Below are positions 9,157 to 22,031 of a stretch of 64,000 bases of DNA, piece after piece (position 1 is the first letter of the stretch; each line of letters opens with the position of its first letter). The notes under the pieces are model-generated. The model did not search any database, was not told the DNA's origin, and saw only the letters and a list, made by a program, of their open reading frames with translations. The position numbers and the translations under genes are program-made. Source of the DNA: Cunninghamia lanceolata (Eukaryota > Streptophyta > Pinopsida > Cupressales > Cupressaceae); contig BSBN01001198.1 in assembly GCA_027924645.1 (NCBI GenBank), forward strand, positions 1,054,001 through 1,118,000, written 5' to 3'.

Positions 9157-10953
9157 TATTAGGACCAAAAATCACAGGTCAAAAACCCTAGAGTATGCTC
9201 ATATCTTCTATGCTAGGGGATGTCATCAAGAAAGTAGAGCAGGGACTCATCCATAGATTTAGGATGGTTAAAGGCCAACTGTAAGAGTGGGTAATCTCTT
9301 CTTCACTTCTGATTCAACTAAACCAAGGAGGGTGATCCTAGAGGTGTCCCTCAGTAGGGATTGATTACAATATGAGATATTTGCAAGATAATGACAAAAG
9401 TAGTGATACCCAAGACGCCTTTCTAAACCATAATGGTGTCACTAGTTTAGACAGAAGTTCACTGCATCAAATGACCTCTTTTAAGTTGATAGATACATCA
9501 ATGCAACAATGCATGATGTGGGTATGCACAATTAGTTAGAAAAGATGACACTTGCTTGCTGTAATAAAGATGATTCCTTGACTAAAACACAAAACTAAAA
9601 GAGCATACATATTTACAAACTACTTCACACTTGAGATTATTGCTTTGATTTTTTAAATGGGTGTGGATGATCATAGGCCTCTGAGACCGGTGTTTATCCA
9701 ATGGGCTATAGAGTCTCATGTTTATCAAAGGAGAGCAATAATAAAGGGGTGTATGACTGCCTATTTGATGGATTCAGATGCATAAAAATCAATATCAAAC
9801 CATGATAATACTTATTAATCAAACACCATACAACATTCATCCATGTGCAACTCTGAAATGACCATTTACAAATCTTGTAATGAATTAACAAATGTCACAT
9901 TCATTCAATCAGAGGTTACAATCATACCAAAAATTGTGGCAAGAGAAAACCCTAACTTCACTAGTTTTCCTAGAACACTTACAACAATGGAGAAAAACAT
10001 AAATTGATATCAAAATTACAATCTAATCCACATACACCTTTGTCAAATGCTTCCTAAAGAACTAAAACTAGACAATGGATGAAGCCCTAACTGCACTTGG
10101 ATGTTTGGTACCTGTAGAGAGAAATTTTACCCAAAATGACCCCTCTTATTACCTCTTCATCCACATATAGAAGCATGATTTTTTTCTTTGTACCATGGGT
10201 GGGAAAACCCTAAATGTCCATCTACCTCTATACTAGCTGCATTGAAGCCCACTAGCTTCCCACCTACTTGCAATCATAGTCATTTTGCATTCATGGCATG
10301 TAGGTATTTGAAGAGAGAAACTCACGAAAAAGCCTGCACTTAACCTTGACAATAGTTTGTGCAAGAGTACAACCTCAAAACCATGTGCTAAATTTGAAGT
10401 TGCACTGATGCGCTGGGAGTCCTTCTCAACAATGGATATCACATAGGCACAACTTTAAAATCCCCACAATCTTGCAAAGCTATGCTAATGCATTAGCGCA
10501 CAAGCACAACCTCAAGATCCCTGCAATCTTCGAAGCTACGTTGATGTGTTGGTGCATGGGCACAACCTCAAGATCTCTGTAGGTTGAGCAAAGCTATACT
10601 AGAGCATAAAAGTCTAGTTTAGCGCAATGACACAACCTTAGGATTTTCATCCCTTAACGAAGTTGTGCCAATGCACTAGGAGACTTTGTCATTTAGGTAG
10701 TTGGTGCATAGGTGCACATCCTTTGACTTTATCATTTTGAACAAAGTTGCACTGGTGTGTAGAAGTCTTTCTCATCAAATTTACACTTAGAAATTTTCAA
10801 TGAAGTAATATTTGGGGATTTAGATGAATTTACACTTAGAATTTTTATGACAAGCAAACTAACCCAAGGAAAACAATGGCCCAACAAGGGGATATTGATG
10901 GAATTTAGGCACAAATATTTCAAGGTTTAGATTTTATGGGTTGGGTGCCAACA
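9157..10953 (-). repeat. Probable gypsy 5' LTR
   Basis: It runs from a TATTAGGACC end (ancestral TGTTAGG assumed), next to the PBS, to GGGTGCCAACA, which on the minus strand reads TGTTGGCACCC, a typical LTR start. The two termini form a short imperfect inverted repeat. The partner LTR is outside the window, so the outer boundary is inferred from the terminal motif alone. Confidence 0.45.
10355..10780. repeat. Degenerate tandem repeat inside gypsy LTR
   Basis: About six diverged units of roughly 60-75 bp share the pattern gcacaacctcaaga...cgaag(c/t)tacg(t)tgatgcgttggtgca. The motif 'acaacctca' or a close variant appears near 10,367, 10,450, 10,507, 10,562 and 10,631. I see no coding potential. 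Confidence 0.6.
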
Positions 10954-13900
10954 TAACCAAAAATCTATGATTTTGTAGATTTATGGAGAGATTATTTTAT
11001 AGATTGTGATTCCTATGGTGTAAAGTACCAAATTTTCACATCACGAAAAACTGAAGTAAAACATTGAATTACTGCAAGTAAATTAAAGTACGGTAATTTA
11101 ACTTCTAGTCATCATTCAGAAGAAAAGATATTAAGATATTTCTAGAGACCAAAATAATCTTTCCATTTCATAAGTTTAAAGTATAATCATGATTACAAAA
11201 CATATGTATACATCTAAAGTCATTTATAGAGTATGTAATAATCAATAATATTACAAGTGTCGAATATTGGCATCAAGCCTTACAAACCTTTGAAATAATA
11301 GAAGTATAAAGTAATCAATATCATAAAAATCTAACAAAAGACCTCAATCGCCATCGACCAACCGGCCATCTACTAAATCAAAGGACAAGAACATGGTTCA
11401 GGTGCTTTTTCCACCCAACCACGAAGCTTACGCTTCCCTAGTATCCTTCAAACTGAAGGATGCTTGACCCTGCTCGAAGAGCCTAGCAATCTGTAAACAA
11501 ATGTAGGGTGGAATCTGGTGTGTGCCTATCAATCTACATGCATTACTATCATGAATGTAGCATCTCATCAATAAGATATGGTAGGGAAATATATAAAAAC
11601 TAGGCAATCAACCATTCATTCTATAATGGTACACATGTCTATTTCAACATCTCCAGTCGCTTTGGCCAAAGTATTTTTAACCAATGTAACGGTATGTAAG
11701 TTTTGAAAAAGAAAACTTACTCCCCTATTATCCCATATTCGACACCCATCCCATAAGACAATCTTTCTCAAAACTCTAACCAAATGATGAAAAATAAGCA
11801 AAAACAAAGTAAACAGCTCACTCCAAGCATAGTAATCATCATTTTGACGGAAACTTTCAAGAAGACAAAGAAGAGATTTCATTCATTTCTTACACATGAC
11901 ACAATTCAATGTGAATAAAAAAATAAATTATATTTGAGCAAACATAAGTATAAGAAAAAAAAATTGATTCTTATAAGTATAACTTCGTAGTCTATTCAAT
12001 TCCAAAGTTATTAATTACTGCTATAATGACTTAAATCTCTTGAACAATGATTTTTGCATTGATAAGGAATAAGAAAGGTTTTCCTACATGTCTATTTTTG
12101 AGTAAGAAATTGGTATAAGTGAGAAATGTTTATTTTTCAATATGCTTCGATAAAACGTCTACATGTGTTTGTAAGATCTTTCTGAACAAATAATGATTTG
12201 GTTCAATTGTTTAATTGTATATTTTTTCCTTATGAAAATAGCTGGTGTGATTCAAACATATTTAGTTATCTAATTTCAGATTTTATTACTATTTCTTTTA
12301 AATATCATCCACTTCAGTGGTCAAACAATTCAGTGAAATTATAGATACAATTAGAATTGATCTATTTACTTTTCTAGATTTATATCAGACAGAGAACGAT
12401 TTATTTTACACAGAAAATGTTTTAAAATCATTGAGGACTTTTTTTCTTTTAAGGCTTCAGTATTATACCCAAAAATGAAATGACTTCATACAAAGACAAG
12501 ACCAAACTGTGAACGACAGGCTTATACAATGAATGATATACTGCCTGGGTAATTGACATTTCAGAACATTAATCAGCTTCATTAAACAACAATTGGCATT
12601 TAAATATTATGTATTGGAATATAATAAACAGTGGATCTAAAAAAAAAGTAGTGGATGATTTTCAACATACAGAGATCAGTATAAAAAGAATAGTGAATCA
12701 ACATACAAAATACAGTGAAAGGTTTATACATTAAACAAAGATTGGCATACAAATAACTATAAATAGTTTCAAGGAAAAACAGTAGGAAACGTCATACAAT
12801 ATACTGAATTGGTATACAGATCTCAATTAACGACATTCATTAAATAGAAAACGGTATATAACTAACAATAACGACATTCAAATGATAGAAGTTGGCATAT
12901 ATTAACATTGCACAACATTTACTATGCGTTGAAAATCATATAATGTACAGAGAGAATGTTATACCTATTCAGTAAATGTCTTGACAGAGGAGGTCGATCT
13001 CTTAAAGAGATCACCAATTTACATGATAACATCTAAAATGCATACCAACAAAAAAAGAAATTGGCATCAATAACTAGTATTCAACTTTTCTAACAGATAA
13101 GCAGCTTCCAAACGATAGTAGATGACATGAATAAAATTTAGAGGATCGGTTCCAATAAGTAGTGAATTGGCTTTCATTGATAGTGGAACAACTATCATAC
13201 TACAATAAAAGGCGTTAACTATTACACCAATCGACATACCAAAGACAAACAATAAATGGCATCCTCTATACAGATATCAGCATACAAGAGACAAAGGAAT
13301 AGGACCTTCTATGAACTGGTAGGATTTCACTAATTTTTTTAGGAACTAAAAAAAAACTGTTAAAGGAAAACTGTATGCCAAAGGTTGAAACAAAAGTAAA
13401 AGCATGGTCGATTCTTACAGCTTACAATCGATATTTCAAACACAAGATTTCAAGAAAAATACCTATAACTTTCTTGTAGCCAATAAAATTTCTTGCAAAC
13501 AATCACCTGGAGATCACCTCTTTTTCCTGTCAATCTTGCACCCCTATTGGTTTTTTCCACTTTTTTTTCCTTATGCATCCATGCCTCTTTTTGACCGATA
13601 TCCTCTCCTTTTTATTTTAATTTTGGTTTGACCTAAATTTTATGCATGCTTCACATGCCCGCATTCCTTCTCTGCCGTTTAATAAATACAACTTTAGTTT
13701 TTCTTTTCTTAACTCCCCATAATCTATGCCAAAAATAAATATTCAAAAGGAAAGATGGTAAGATATTTCTTTTTCTAAGATTAACATTTTTTATTTTTTT
13801 TAATAACATCTTATTTAAGATATTTTCTTTTTTATCAAATATAGATTCTTTTATAATGAAAAGGTTTATCATAAAGAACAACTCTTTTATCTCTAATATA

Positions 13901-14250
13901 TTCATATACTAATTTTATTAATTTATTTAACTCTAAAATAAAATTAGAATTAGTCTTTCGTTCTTTACATAAATTTCTATATCTAAAGTATTCAATTTTT
14001 AATATTAACTTGTTTCTTGACATGACAGGTATCAAGCTCAAAATAAAAATAAAATGAAAGCCTACTGAAGATAATGTTGACAAGAGAGATTTGGCCATAT
14101 CAAATGATAAAAGAAAAAATCAACATATAAATGTATACATCACAAAAACAATCATTCAAAGCAAGTAATCGACAAATCAATCATGCAGGATGAATTCTAT
14201 GTGAGTGTGTGTATATAACCACCAGACAAAACCTGACACATGTTGCCACA
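10954..14250. other. No gene recognised; AT-rich degenerate DNA
   Basis: There is no open frame with recognisable family motifs on either strand. Short phrases such as ttggcatac and acattcat recur irregularly at about 12,540-13,270, suggesting a decayed tandem array. A segment at 11,388-11,408 is repeated inverted at about 14,261-14,281. Confidence 0.5.
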
Positions 14251-15280
14251 AAGCTAGGACCCCCCTACCTGAACCATGCTCTTGTCGTCGACAAGACTAC
14301 AAAACTTAAACTCACAAAACCATCAATAAGTTAGTCCCAATATAGTCGAAGCAATCAAAATAGCCAAAGTGATCAATTAAACCAATCAAGATAATTATTG
14401 CATTTAACCATTCAATCAAGTATGAAAGGTATGAGACATGAAATATGGGGGGTTTTCTGGATGTAAGATAGTTGCGAATTTGCATGTATCCTTGTGCATG
14501 GTTTGAGGAGGTTGCTTGAAATTTTCTCAATGTAGAAGTGTTGGTACATGATTAGTCACTCAACATTTATACGGTGGTTATTGCTAGGTTCCTAAACTAT
14601 GGTTGTCTCTAGTGGTAGATTTTTAGCATTTTGGATATGGGTTTTGGATCTAATGTAAGTATTGTGAAGAACTTATATTTTATCTCTCGACGTGTATGAT
14701 TTTCTTGTTACTAGTGTGGTGTTGAGTATGCTTGTCTTTGGGTCTATTTGAGCCTCTCTCGACATAATTGTTCATGTAATGGTTTTCTTTTGATGACTAG
14801 GGTTTAGGGTTTATTTTCATGTTAGGTCTTTGGGTTTCATCAAGTGATGTTGATTACCCCCTAAGTTGGTTCTTTGTAGGGTTTATTTTCCTATGTTGAC
14901 TAGTTATCCCAGTCATCACACTTAAAAATTACCTTTTGATCTCTTCATGTCTCATTAAGATAATTGGCCCTTCTCGTATATCAACAATTGTAGTCTAGCT
15001 TGCATTTGAATATCCTAAGTCTTAGTCATATGGTGCCCAAGTGCTATCACATATTCAATCTTTGAAACATGGCACATGCTTATTACATCATACACACCCT
15101 TTCTATCATAATTTCCATAGCGAGCCCTAATTCCAAGTTTGTGTGCTACGTTATTGTGCAAAGTGTCCAATAGTCTGATGACCTTTGTGTCGAGTTGCCC
15201 TTACCCCACACAAGTTGGCATGATGTTATTGGTCTATCATTTCCTACTTGTATATCATGTCAGTCATCTTGAAAAGTTAA
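14251..15280. other. No gene recognised
   Basis: I found no domain, long repeat or retroelement signature here. All frames are closed by frequent stops. Confidence 0.5.
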
Positions 15281-15287
15281 CAAGTGC

Positions 15288-15767
15288 TTGGGTGTGACAT
15301 CATCAAGTAATATAGGTGGCAACATCTCATTGCATTGCACAAGGCCTTCACATCATAATTTTGGTAGGCAGTCTTGTCCCATCTCTGTGCGATGCGATAG
15401 ATCATTGATCTTGAGTTGCTTGGATCTAGCAGTGATGATCTCTTCCAATTGTAGAAAGAAACCAAGTGTCTATATATCTTCTGATTCATTACACCAGTCA
15501 TGTTCTAGAGTGTATAAAGGATCATATTTTACTGGCCCATGTCAAGTACAAGATTTCTTGTGTCAAATCCAAATTGATGGCATGGTAAGCAAAGCACATG
15601 GAAAAGTTTCATTGCATTGCAAGCACCCTTCACATTACAAATATTCTTCACATCATGATTCTAAAAGCAATGGAAATTCTAAAAGTGTGATGTGTGATAG
15701 ATCATTGATTTCAAACATAGATTTCACGGGATCACACCTTGTTTACACTCAATACCTCAATATGTAG
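15288..15767 (+). CDS. Hypothetical 159-residue ORF with internal repeat
   Basis: The frame opens with ATG at 15,288 and encodes 159 residues. I do not recognise it. Two segments are alike: residues 15-43 (SLHCTRPSHHNF...RCDRSLIL) and 109-144 (SLHCKHPSHYKY...MCDRSLIS). The underlying DNA is duplicated too (about 15,328-15,410 and 15,609-15,710). The shared Cys/His spacing could be a small metal site or just a by-product of a DNA duplication. There are no flanking gene signals. It may equally be noncoding retroelement DNA that happens to be open. Confidence 0.2.
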   Translation: MGVTSSSNIGGNISLHCTRPSHHNFGRQSCPISVRCDRSLILSCLDLAVMISSNCRKKPSVYISSDSLHQSCSRVYKGSYFTGPCQVQDFLCQIQIDGMVSKAHGKVSLHCKHPSHYKYSSHHDSKSNGNSKSVMCDRSLISNIDFTGSHLVYTQYLNM

Positions 15768-16092
15768 TAGTAGGTCATTTTCTCACCAATGACCAAAAGG
15801 GAAAGAAACTCACGTGTTGAAAAGGCATATTTGTTACTTAGTAAATAATTTTCACCTCAAGGGTAAAATATACAAGTAAATTCCTTTAGAAACATGGGAA
15901 CTGAGCTTCAGAGGGAGAGTTTAAAGACCCTTTGGCATATTCCTTTATGCCTATGTGTAGTTATAGATCGAGGGTTTTAGCTCACACCATGTGTCACTCT
16001 CAAATCAAATTTAAGTCTCTTTGTCTCTTTAAATTTAAACTTTTTGGCATTATAAGGGGGATCTAGGAGTTCTAGGTAGTGCATTAGGCTAC

Positions 16093-17613
16093 TGTTGGGA
16101 TTTCTAAGCCAATTTGGGTCAGTATGTAGTTAACTTCTAAGATTTTATTGGGATAAGTTATCATTAACTTTGCAATCCTAACCATTTTCATGTGTCTCCA
16201 AAGTTCTTGGAAAGTGTTCTTGAACACATAGACACTTGAGAGATAAATTATTTATTAATTATTTCACTTGGACATGTTGTAGTTACATTCTATGTGGTGG
16301 GACCCAATATGGGCACCCACTTTGGAAGTGGAGCCCATGGAGACTAGGAGTTGAATTCTTGAAGCCCGTGTTGACTTGGAGATACTTCCTAGGAGGTGGG
16401 ACCCATCTTGGGTGCTCACTTTGGAGGAGAATCCAATGTGGACTTGCAGTTAGCTTTTTTGTTTGCACGAGTGGATAATGTTGCATATACTTTGCATGAG
16501 ACTTATGTGGGATTTAACATTGGAGCTAAATATGCATGATACTTGTATGTTGATTGCATGAGCTTGTATGAGCTTGCATGGAATTGCATTTTGTTTCATG
16601 TTACTTGCATGGAATTACATGTCACTTGTATGATCTTGTATGGACTTGCATGTTGTTGCATGTGAGTTGCATGTTGTTGCATTTTAGTTGCATGTACTTC
16701 CATGTCAGTTGCATGTACTTATATGGTGATGCATGTGTCTTGCATGACACTCTAACTTAGGATTAGCTTTGCATGACTCTTACATGATGTTGCAGGTTGT
16801 TACATGAATCTTGCATGATACAAATAGGTTGTTATAATCCATATTGGGGACGCCAAGAAATGCATGTTGTTTGCATGACATTCCAGTGTGAATTAGAGTA
16901 CTTTAGTTGAATAAATTTGATTGAGACTTCTTGGGCACCCATCTTGAGACTTTTAGTTCTACCTTGTTGTTTTTGATTAACACTTCTGTTGACTAAGTTT
17001 GATTGGGACTTCTTGGGTGTCCATGTTTGAGACCTGCAGTTAAGAGTTGATTTCTACTATGCTGCATTGGAGTTCACTATATTGGGTGCTTGGTTTTTGC
17101 AGGAAGATTCTTCTCATGTTATTGGATACAATTCATTGTATTTTGAGGTCCATGACTTCTATATAATGATGCCTTTGGTTGGTAGAAATTAATGATAGGT
17201 TTTTGAAGTTGAAGGAGTAACAAAGTGCTGCTAGAATTCAAAGAGAATTTTAATATTAATGTAAACTTGATTACAAGGATTAATACAAGCATAAATATCT
17301 CTTTGGGTGTGGAGTTTTTTCCTGCAAGGGTTTCTCCACGTAAATTCTGTGTCAACTTCCTTGATTAAATTCTTCATACCTTATTCATTAAATTGGTTAA
17401 ACACTAATACATCTAAATTAGATAATCTTGAAAGTAATTTTTAAATTTGCAACACCACACGTGATTAAAATTCAGATTTGAAAACATTTAAAAGAAACAT
17501 AGCTGCAATTTTACCTTGATCACTCTTGCTTTTTCTCAAAAGATTTGTAGTGCAGAGATCCATGTAATTCTCTGAATAATGGAATAGGGTTTGATTTTCA
17601 ATATAACTTTATG
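16093..17613 (+). repeat. Copia-type LTR fragment, probable
   Basis: It begins TGTTGGGATTTCTAAG, a typical copia LTR start, and near 17,305-17,345 carries the U5 signature gtggagttttttcctgc...ctccacgt seen in the other copia LTRs of this window. The end is uncertain and I found no target duplication. The stretch at 16,300-17,050 also has two degenerate copies of a gattg(a/g)gacttcttggg phrase. Confidence 0.4.
16480..16880 (+). repeat. TTGCATG minisatellite
   Basis: More than fifteen copies of ttgcatg or ttgtatg recur every 11-20 bases (for example acttgcatg, gttgcatgt), densest at 16,555-16,760. This is a degenerate short-period tandem array within the copia-type LTR. Open frames across it are a product of the repeat. 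Confidence 0.75.
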
Positions 17614-18028
17614 CAATTGGTATTGTAATGTCTATTTGATGAATCAATATAAGACCACATTCTTGTCTCTGCTTTGCAAATTGTCTCTAATTTATTTTGT
17701 ATGCCTCAAGGAACCTAGCAAGTTTCTAAGTGCACATTTGTTGCACTTTTATCAAAGATTAGTTAGTTTGTCATTCATAGAATGCAATGAAATTTTTTAT
17801 TATAAGTTGTTTATGATAAGAATTCTTTCTAACCTAGTATGTGGGGTTTGCAAATTAGGCGAGGATAACTAAGAATAGTTGTATTGTCAATAATGGGAAG
17901 GCATTTGAGGGTCTAAAGCTCCTACAAGGTAGAAGCCAAGTCAATTAGGCTCATCCAAATTAGAGTTGCACCGCCATTATAGTCATTTATTTTGGGCTAA
18001 CTTTGTTTCTATAGGATTAGGCACTAGT
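17614..18028. other. No gene recognised
   Basis: AT-rich DNA up to the target duplication of element A. A 93-residue frame at 17,591-17,872 shows no motif. Confidence 0.5.
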
Positions 18029-18033
18029 CTTTG
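18029..18033. repeat. Left target-site duplication of element A
   Basis: ctttg directly precedes the LTR start TGTCACAACC. The same five bases occur at 39,144-39,148 after the final CA. Confidence 0.88.
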
Positions 18034-19826
18034 TGTCACAACCCTCATATTTGATTTCTAAATTTATTTGCATTGATTTATTTAAATCATAGCACCTTTG
18101 TAGGTCTCAAATGAATAGGAAATATTAATTGATAGTTACTAAGTAGATTATAGGGATGTTATGAATGGTCCAACCTTTGATAAGAGATGAGTAGATTAGT
18201 ATGTCCAATGGTTTGTATAATTTAATTGTTGTTATTAATTTACTGGATTATTTATAAACACCAAGTACTAACTTAATTTGAATTAAATCCTTTTATTACT
18301 CATCAACCATTGGTTGAAGTGCATAATATAATCCTAGCTTTAATAATGAGTTAGTAAGTAATCACATGATTAATAATAAATGAAATGAAATTAGAAAAAA
18401 AAAAATTAAAGTAATAAAAGAATATTAAATTTAAATAAAAAGAAATAAAATTCCTTGTTATTCAAAATTATATTGAATCTATTAAGCTATAGTTATCTCA
18501 CTTTAAATAAATTAGAAAAGAGTGAGAAATTTATAATTCATATTTTAATGAAATAGGTGGAGAGAATTTAATTTGGTTATTTAAAATAGAAAGTGAGAGG
18601 ATTTTATTTTACTAGGATTTGGGAGATTCTAGCTTTGCATTAATTTTGTTCTTAATTCATGGAAAGCAATTCATCCTTTTCAGCCTTAATTTCTCCTAGA
18701 TGGGAGGGGAAAACTCTCTTGAAAATGGAGAAATCTACTCAGTGACTTCATGGGAAAGAGGTTATAAAAGTTGTGAGAAGAATAAGGGAGGGAGGATATC
18801 ATGACCTCTCCTAAAACTCTAAAAATAATTAATAATTAAATAAGTACCCCTTTTAAATTATAGATCTAAAGTGTTCAATTCATGGATAATATTAGTTCAA
18901 TAATTCGTTTAAAAATAAAATAATATATATATGCTAGTAGAATAAATGTGTAATTAAACTATGTAAATTAAATATTAAGATAGATATTAATTTAAATAAA
19001 CTAATGGGTAAATAAATTAAATAAAAAAGTATAACCTAAATTGTATTTATGAAATTATAATAAAGTGAATTATATGAAAATAGAAACTAGTTTATTATGG
19101 ATTTATTAAGAAAGATTTAGAGAAGCATGATATTGGGGGGAAGCATGAATTATGACTTAATTGTACTATATGAATTTTGGGAAGAAGGAAAATAAAATAA
19201 AATCCCAAGATTGAAGAAATAGGAGTATAAATGTTTAGGGTTGGCCATTGATGGGAATTCTTTTTGGAGGAAAAGAAAAAGATCTTGGCTTGGGAGCTCT
19301 GGAGGTAAATTTATTTTCTGTTATATTTGTGTTGATTTTTTCTTTGGCATTGGTTTTTCTTTCTTAAGAATATATTAACTGGGTTTTGGAGGAATGGACA
19401 TGATCTTGTGTGGATCCTTTTGAAGTTTCACATGCATGTATTTTTCTGTGATTGAATAATGTAAATTTTTTATGGGGTTTGAACAAATTTAGGATATAAT
19501 TTCATAAATATATATATACAAAAATATATATAGATATATATACTTATATTTTTTATATAATGTAGTGAACTAGGGTTTCAAGGATACACACACACACGCA
19601 CACACACATATAAATATGTAGGGTTTATATCAGCAGAGATAGATAGTCAATAATTCCATCATATCTCATAATCGACAATCTGGGTATGGCTAATTTTATG
19701 TGGGGATGCATAAAACTTAGTTCCTCAAATACCCTAAACTATTATAAAAACCCAAAATGTAAAATAAAAGCTATGGAGGCTGCAACAGAGTGCTCTTTTT
19801 CATGACAAGTTTACCATTTTTTTTTT

Positions 19827-21962
19827 GATCCATAATAAAGAGTTTTTATATTAATATCAAAAGAAAGTTACAACTTCTGCTATGTAGATTCAAAATTGCA
19901 GATTATGCTGCTCAGACCCACCCAATCTACCAACCAAATCCCTCAAACATTCATTTGAAAATGTAAGCCACACAAGGCCAATTGCAGTGTAAACCTAAAA
20001 GCTATACAACTTTTTTAGCCAATATGAAAGCTGATACATACATTATGCCCCATATGAACAATCTGCCAAAAAAGGGAAAATAGAAAATCACGACTAGAAA
20101 TCATTCTTCATCATAAACATGCATCAGCTGATTGAAGTCTGTGATCCACTAAAAACCCTCCACACCCTCTAATTTAAGCATTTTCTTAATGAAACTTACC
20201 ACCCTATAATTGGAAACCAACTTTGTCTAAGAGGCAAAAGTGTAAAAAAACACTACAACTTCAACCTGATTGCAAATGTGCACTATTGCCCTCAGTTTTG
20301 ACCTGAGCACAAAATTTATTTCCAATCTCCATTAACTTAAGAATAGCTTTCTCCTTTTTTTGAGCTCTAAGACGATCAAGGTCCCCCCTAGACTTTTGAT
20401 CCTCGGAACCAGATTTGGGGTGAGGCAAAAGCTGAGTTCCGTAGCTTCCATCCCTCTTTTGAAAGTTGTTTCGCTGCTTTTTCCTTATTGTTTGCCAACC
20501 ATTTACATTGACCCCTTCAACAGAGGCCTCCATGGTTTGAGAACCCTCATCCCCAGCAATGGATTTTGAACATTGTTTGAATAGTGTAGCAGAAGTGTCC
20601 TTGTAGGAGAGGTTTTGAGTGGTAACATCACTACCAACAATAGAATCAGGGTTGCAAGAAGCAATCACAGTAGGCAATTTCTGATCGAGTTTTGCTTCTG
20701 AAGAGGACTTACCAAACTTCCCCAAGTTTTTATTGCAGGAATCTTCCTTTGGAGAATCACAATTCTTGGGAGAGATCAAAACAAAATAGTGCTTAGGGGA
20801 AGCATCTTTCCACCATGATACTTCCCATTTTGGCTGAGATTTCACTAATGGGCATGTTGAAGCAATGTGTCCGGTATTGTAACATCTTCTACACCTGAAT
20901 AATAAACCTTCATAGTCCAGAGTTTGCAACCAACAGTTGCCGTTCGCATCTAGAATGATTTCTGCTGGGAGAGTTTTGGAGGTGTCTAGCTCAACCAAAA
21001 TCCTAGCAAAGGTTGTGTGAACAAAATCAATTGAGTTCACATCTGTGCAAATGAAATTACCAAGAGTGTTACCAATAGCTGCAAAATTGGATTCAAACTA
21101 GAAATGAAGGTGGAAGTTTGGCAGGCGAACCCAAATTGGCATAACAACAAATGATTCTGTGGTCGGATCAAAGTTTGGATACCATGATTTTAAGAGTAGC
21201 ATGCTTTCACCCCACATCCAAGTTTGATTGAGGTTGACATTTTTATCTTGCTTGCTATCAAAGACCACTGTAAAAAACCCTTTTGCACTAGGGTAAATTT
21301 CTAGGTTCTTTTCCATTAGAGGACCCCAAGTTTTTGAAATCCAATCATGCAATGTAGGAAGACTAGGCCAAATTTGACTAAACCTACTAATTAACCCATT
21401 CTAAAAAAAAAATTCCTCATTCTCGCGCAGTTTTTTCAACAAATTGGCATCAAAATTCAATTCAAGAGGTTTATCTAGGCAGTGAACCGACCTCCTATTG
21501 ATTATACTTGAATGTCTTGACTTTGGAGAGATCCCATTCAACACATATCTAGATTTAGGGTTTCCATGAAGAGTGCTAACCTTGGGATCAGCCTCAGGCC
21601 GCTCAACAATGCCCATCCCACACTTTGCCACATCTACAAAGGTAGTTTTTCTGGCGAGTTTGTCACTAGGGGGTGAGGACAGGGATGTTCTAGAGGTTGA
21701 ACTACCCATACACCCAACATTTCGGCAGACCTGCGGGCCAGAGTTTTCCCTAAACAATGTGGAAGAAGCAAGAGCCCGTGGATCAACAACATACGCAGAG
21801 CCCTCAAATCTACCAACGACTAAAGATTCCTTGGCAGAGGATTTTCCAGCGCACAACAGGCCAGCATCAGGAGCCCTAACCTCGCCATCTGTAATAACCC
21901 TCGACAATGCTGGAATTTTTGGCAGCAACATGATTCCAAAGTTTTCCTATAATTATAAAATA
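19827..21962 (-). mobile_element. Non-LTR retroposon carrying only an ORF1
   Basis: The insert interrupts LTR sequence that is continuous in the partner LTR (about 28,740-28,760). It ends on the minus strand in a poly-A run (plus-strand T-run at 19,817-19,826). The target is duplicated, with gtttaccattttt at 19,809 and ggtttaccaattttt at 21,963. This is the signature of L1-type target-primed insertion. Only an ORF1-like protein and a 3' UTR of about 430 bp are present, with no endonuclease or RT. Confidence 0.8.
20261..21931 (-). pseudogene. Plant L1 ORF1-like protein (DUF4283 and CCHC knuckle)
   Basis: On the minus strand the protein starts near 21,931 with a Ser/Pro-rich N-terminus. Then come LHDWISKTWGPLMEKN and SFVVMPIWVRLPNFHLHF, the DUF4283-type RNA-binding domain of plant L1 ORF1 proteins. 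After a stop (about 21,098) it resumes with TTFARILVELDTSKTLPAE and a CCHC knuckle CRRCYNTGHIASTCP (CX2CX4HX4C, complete). A charged tail rich in Lys and Gln follows (ending at 20,261). The ORF is interrupted by stops near 21,400 and 21,098. ORF1 proteins coat element RNA during retroposition. The usual downstream RT ORF is absent. Confidence 0.8.
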
Positions 21963-21976
21963 GGTTTACCAATTTT

Positions 21977-21979
<3 letters not shown>

Positions 21980-22027
<48 letters not shown>
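21980..22027. repeat. (AT)n microsatellite
   Basis: About 24 AT dinucleotides in LTR1 of element A, directly beside the retroposon's target duplication. The partner LTR has no such tract. Confidence 0.95.

Positions 22028-22031
<4 letters not shown>

Larger units (their letters stand above)
1..10953 (-). mobile_element. Ty3/gypsy LTR retrotransposon, partial, nested
   Basis: Reading from high to low coordinates on the minus strand there is a probable 5' LTR, a primer-binding site, Gag, an aspartic protease, an RNase H domain and the linker that normally precedes reverse transcriptase. The left window edge cuts off the rest. The order Gag-PR-RNase H-(RT) puts an RNase H domain before RT. I recall this order from some plant Tat-like gypsy polyproteins, but I cannot run the comparison. 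The copy is dead, with many stops and frameshifts, and the protease is interrupted by a copia element at 1,153-6,158. Confidence 0.8.

Noticed and set aside
16578..16760. 60-residue frame rich in Cys and His
   Set aside because: Product of the TTGCATG minisatellite.
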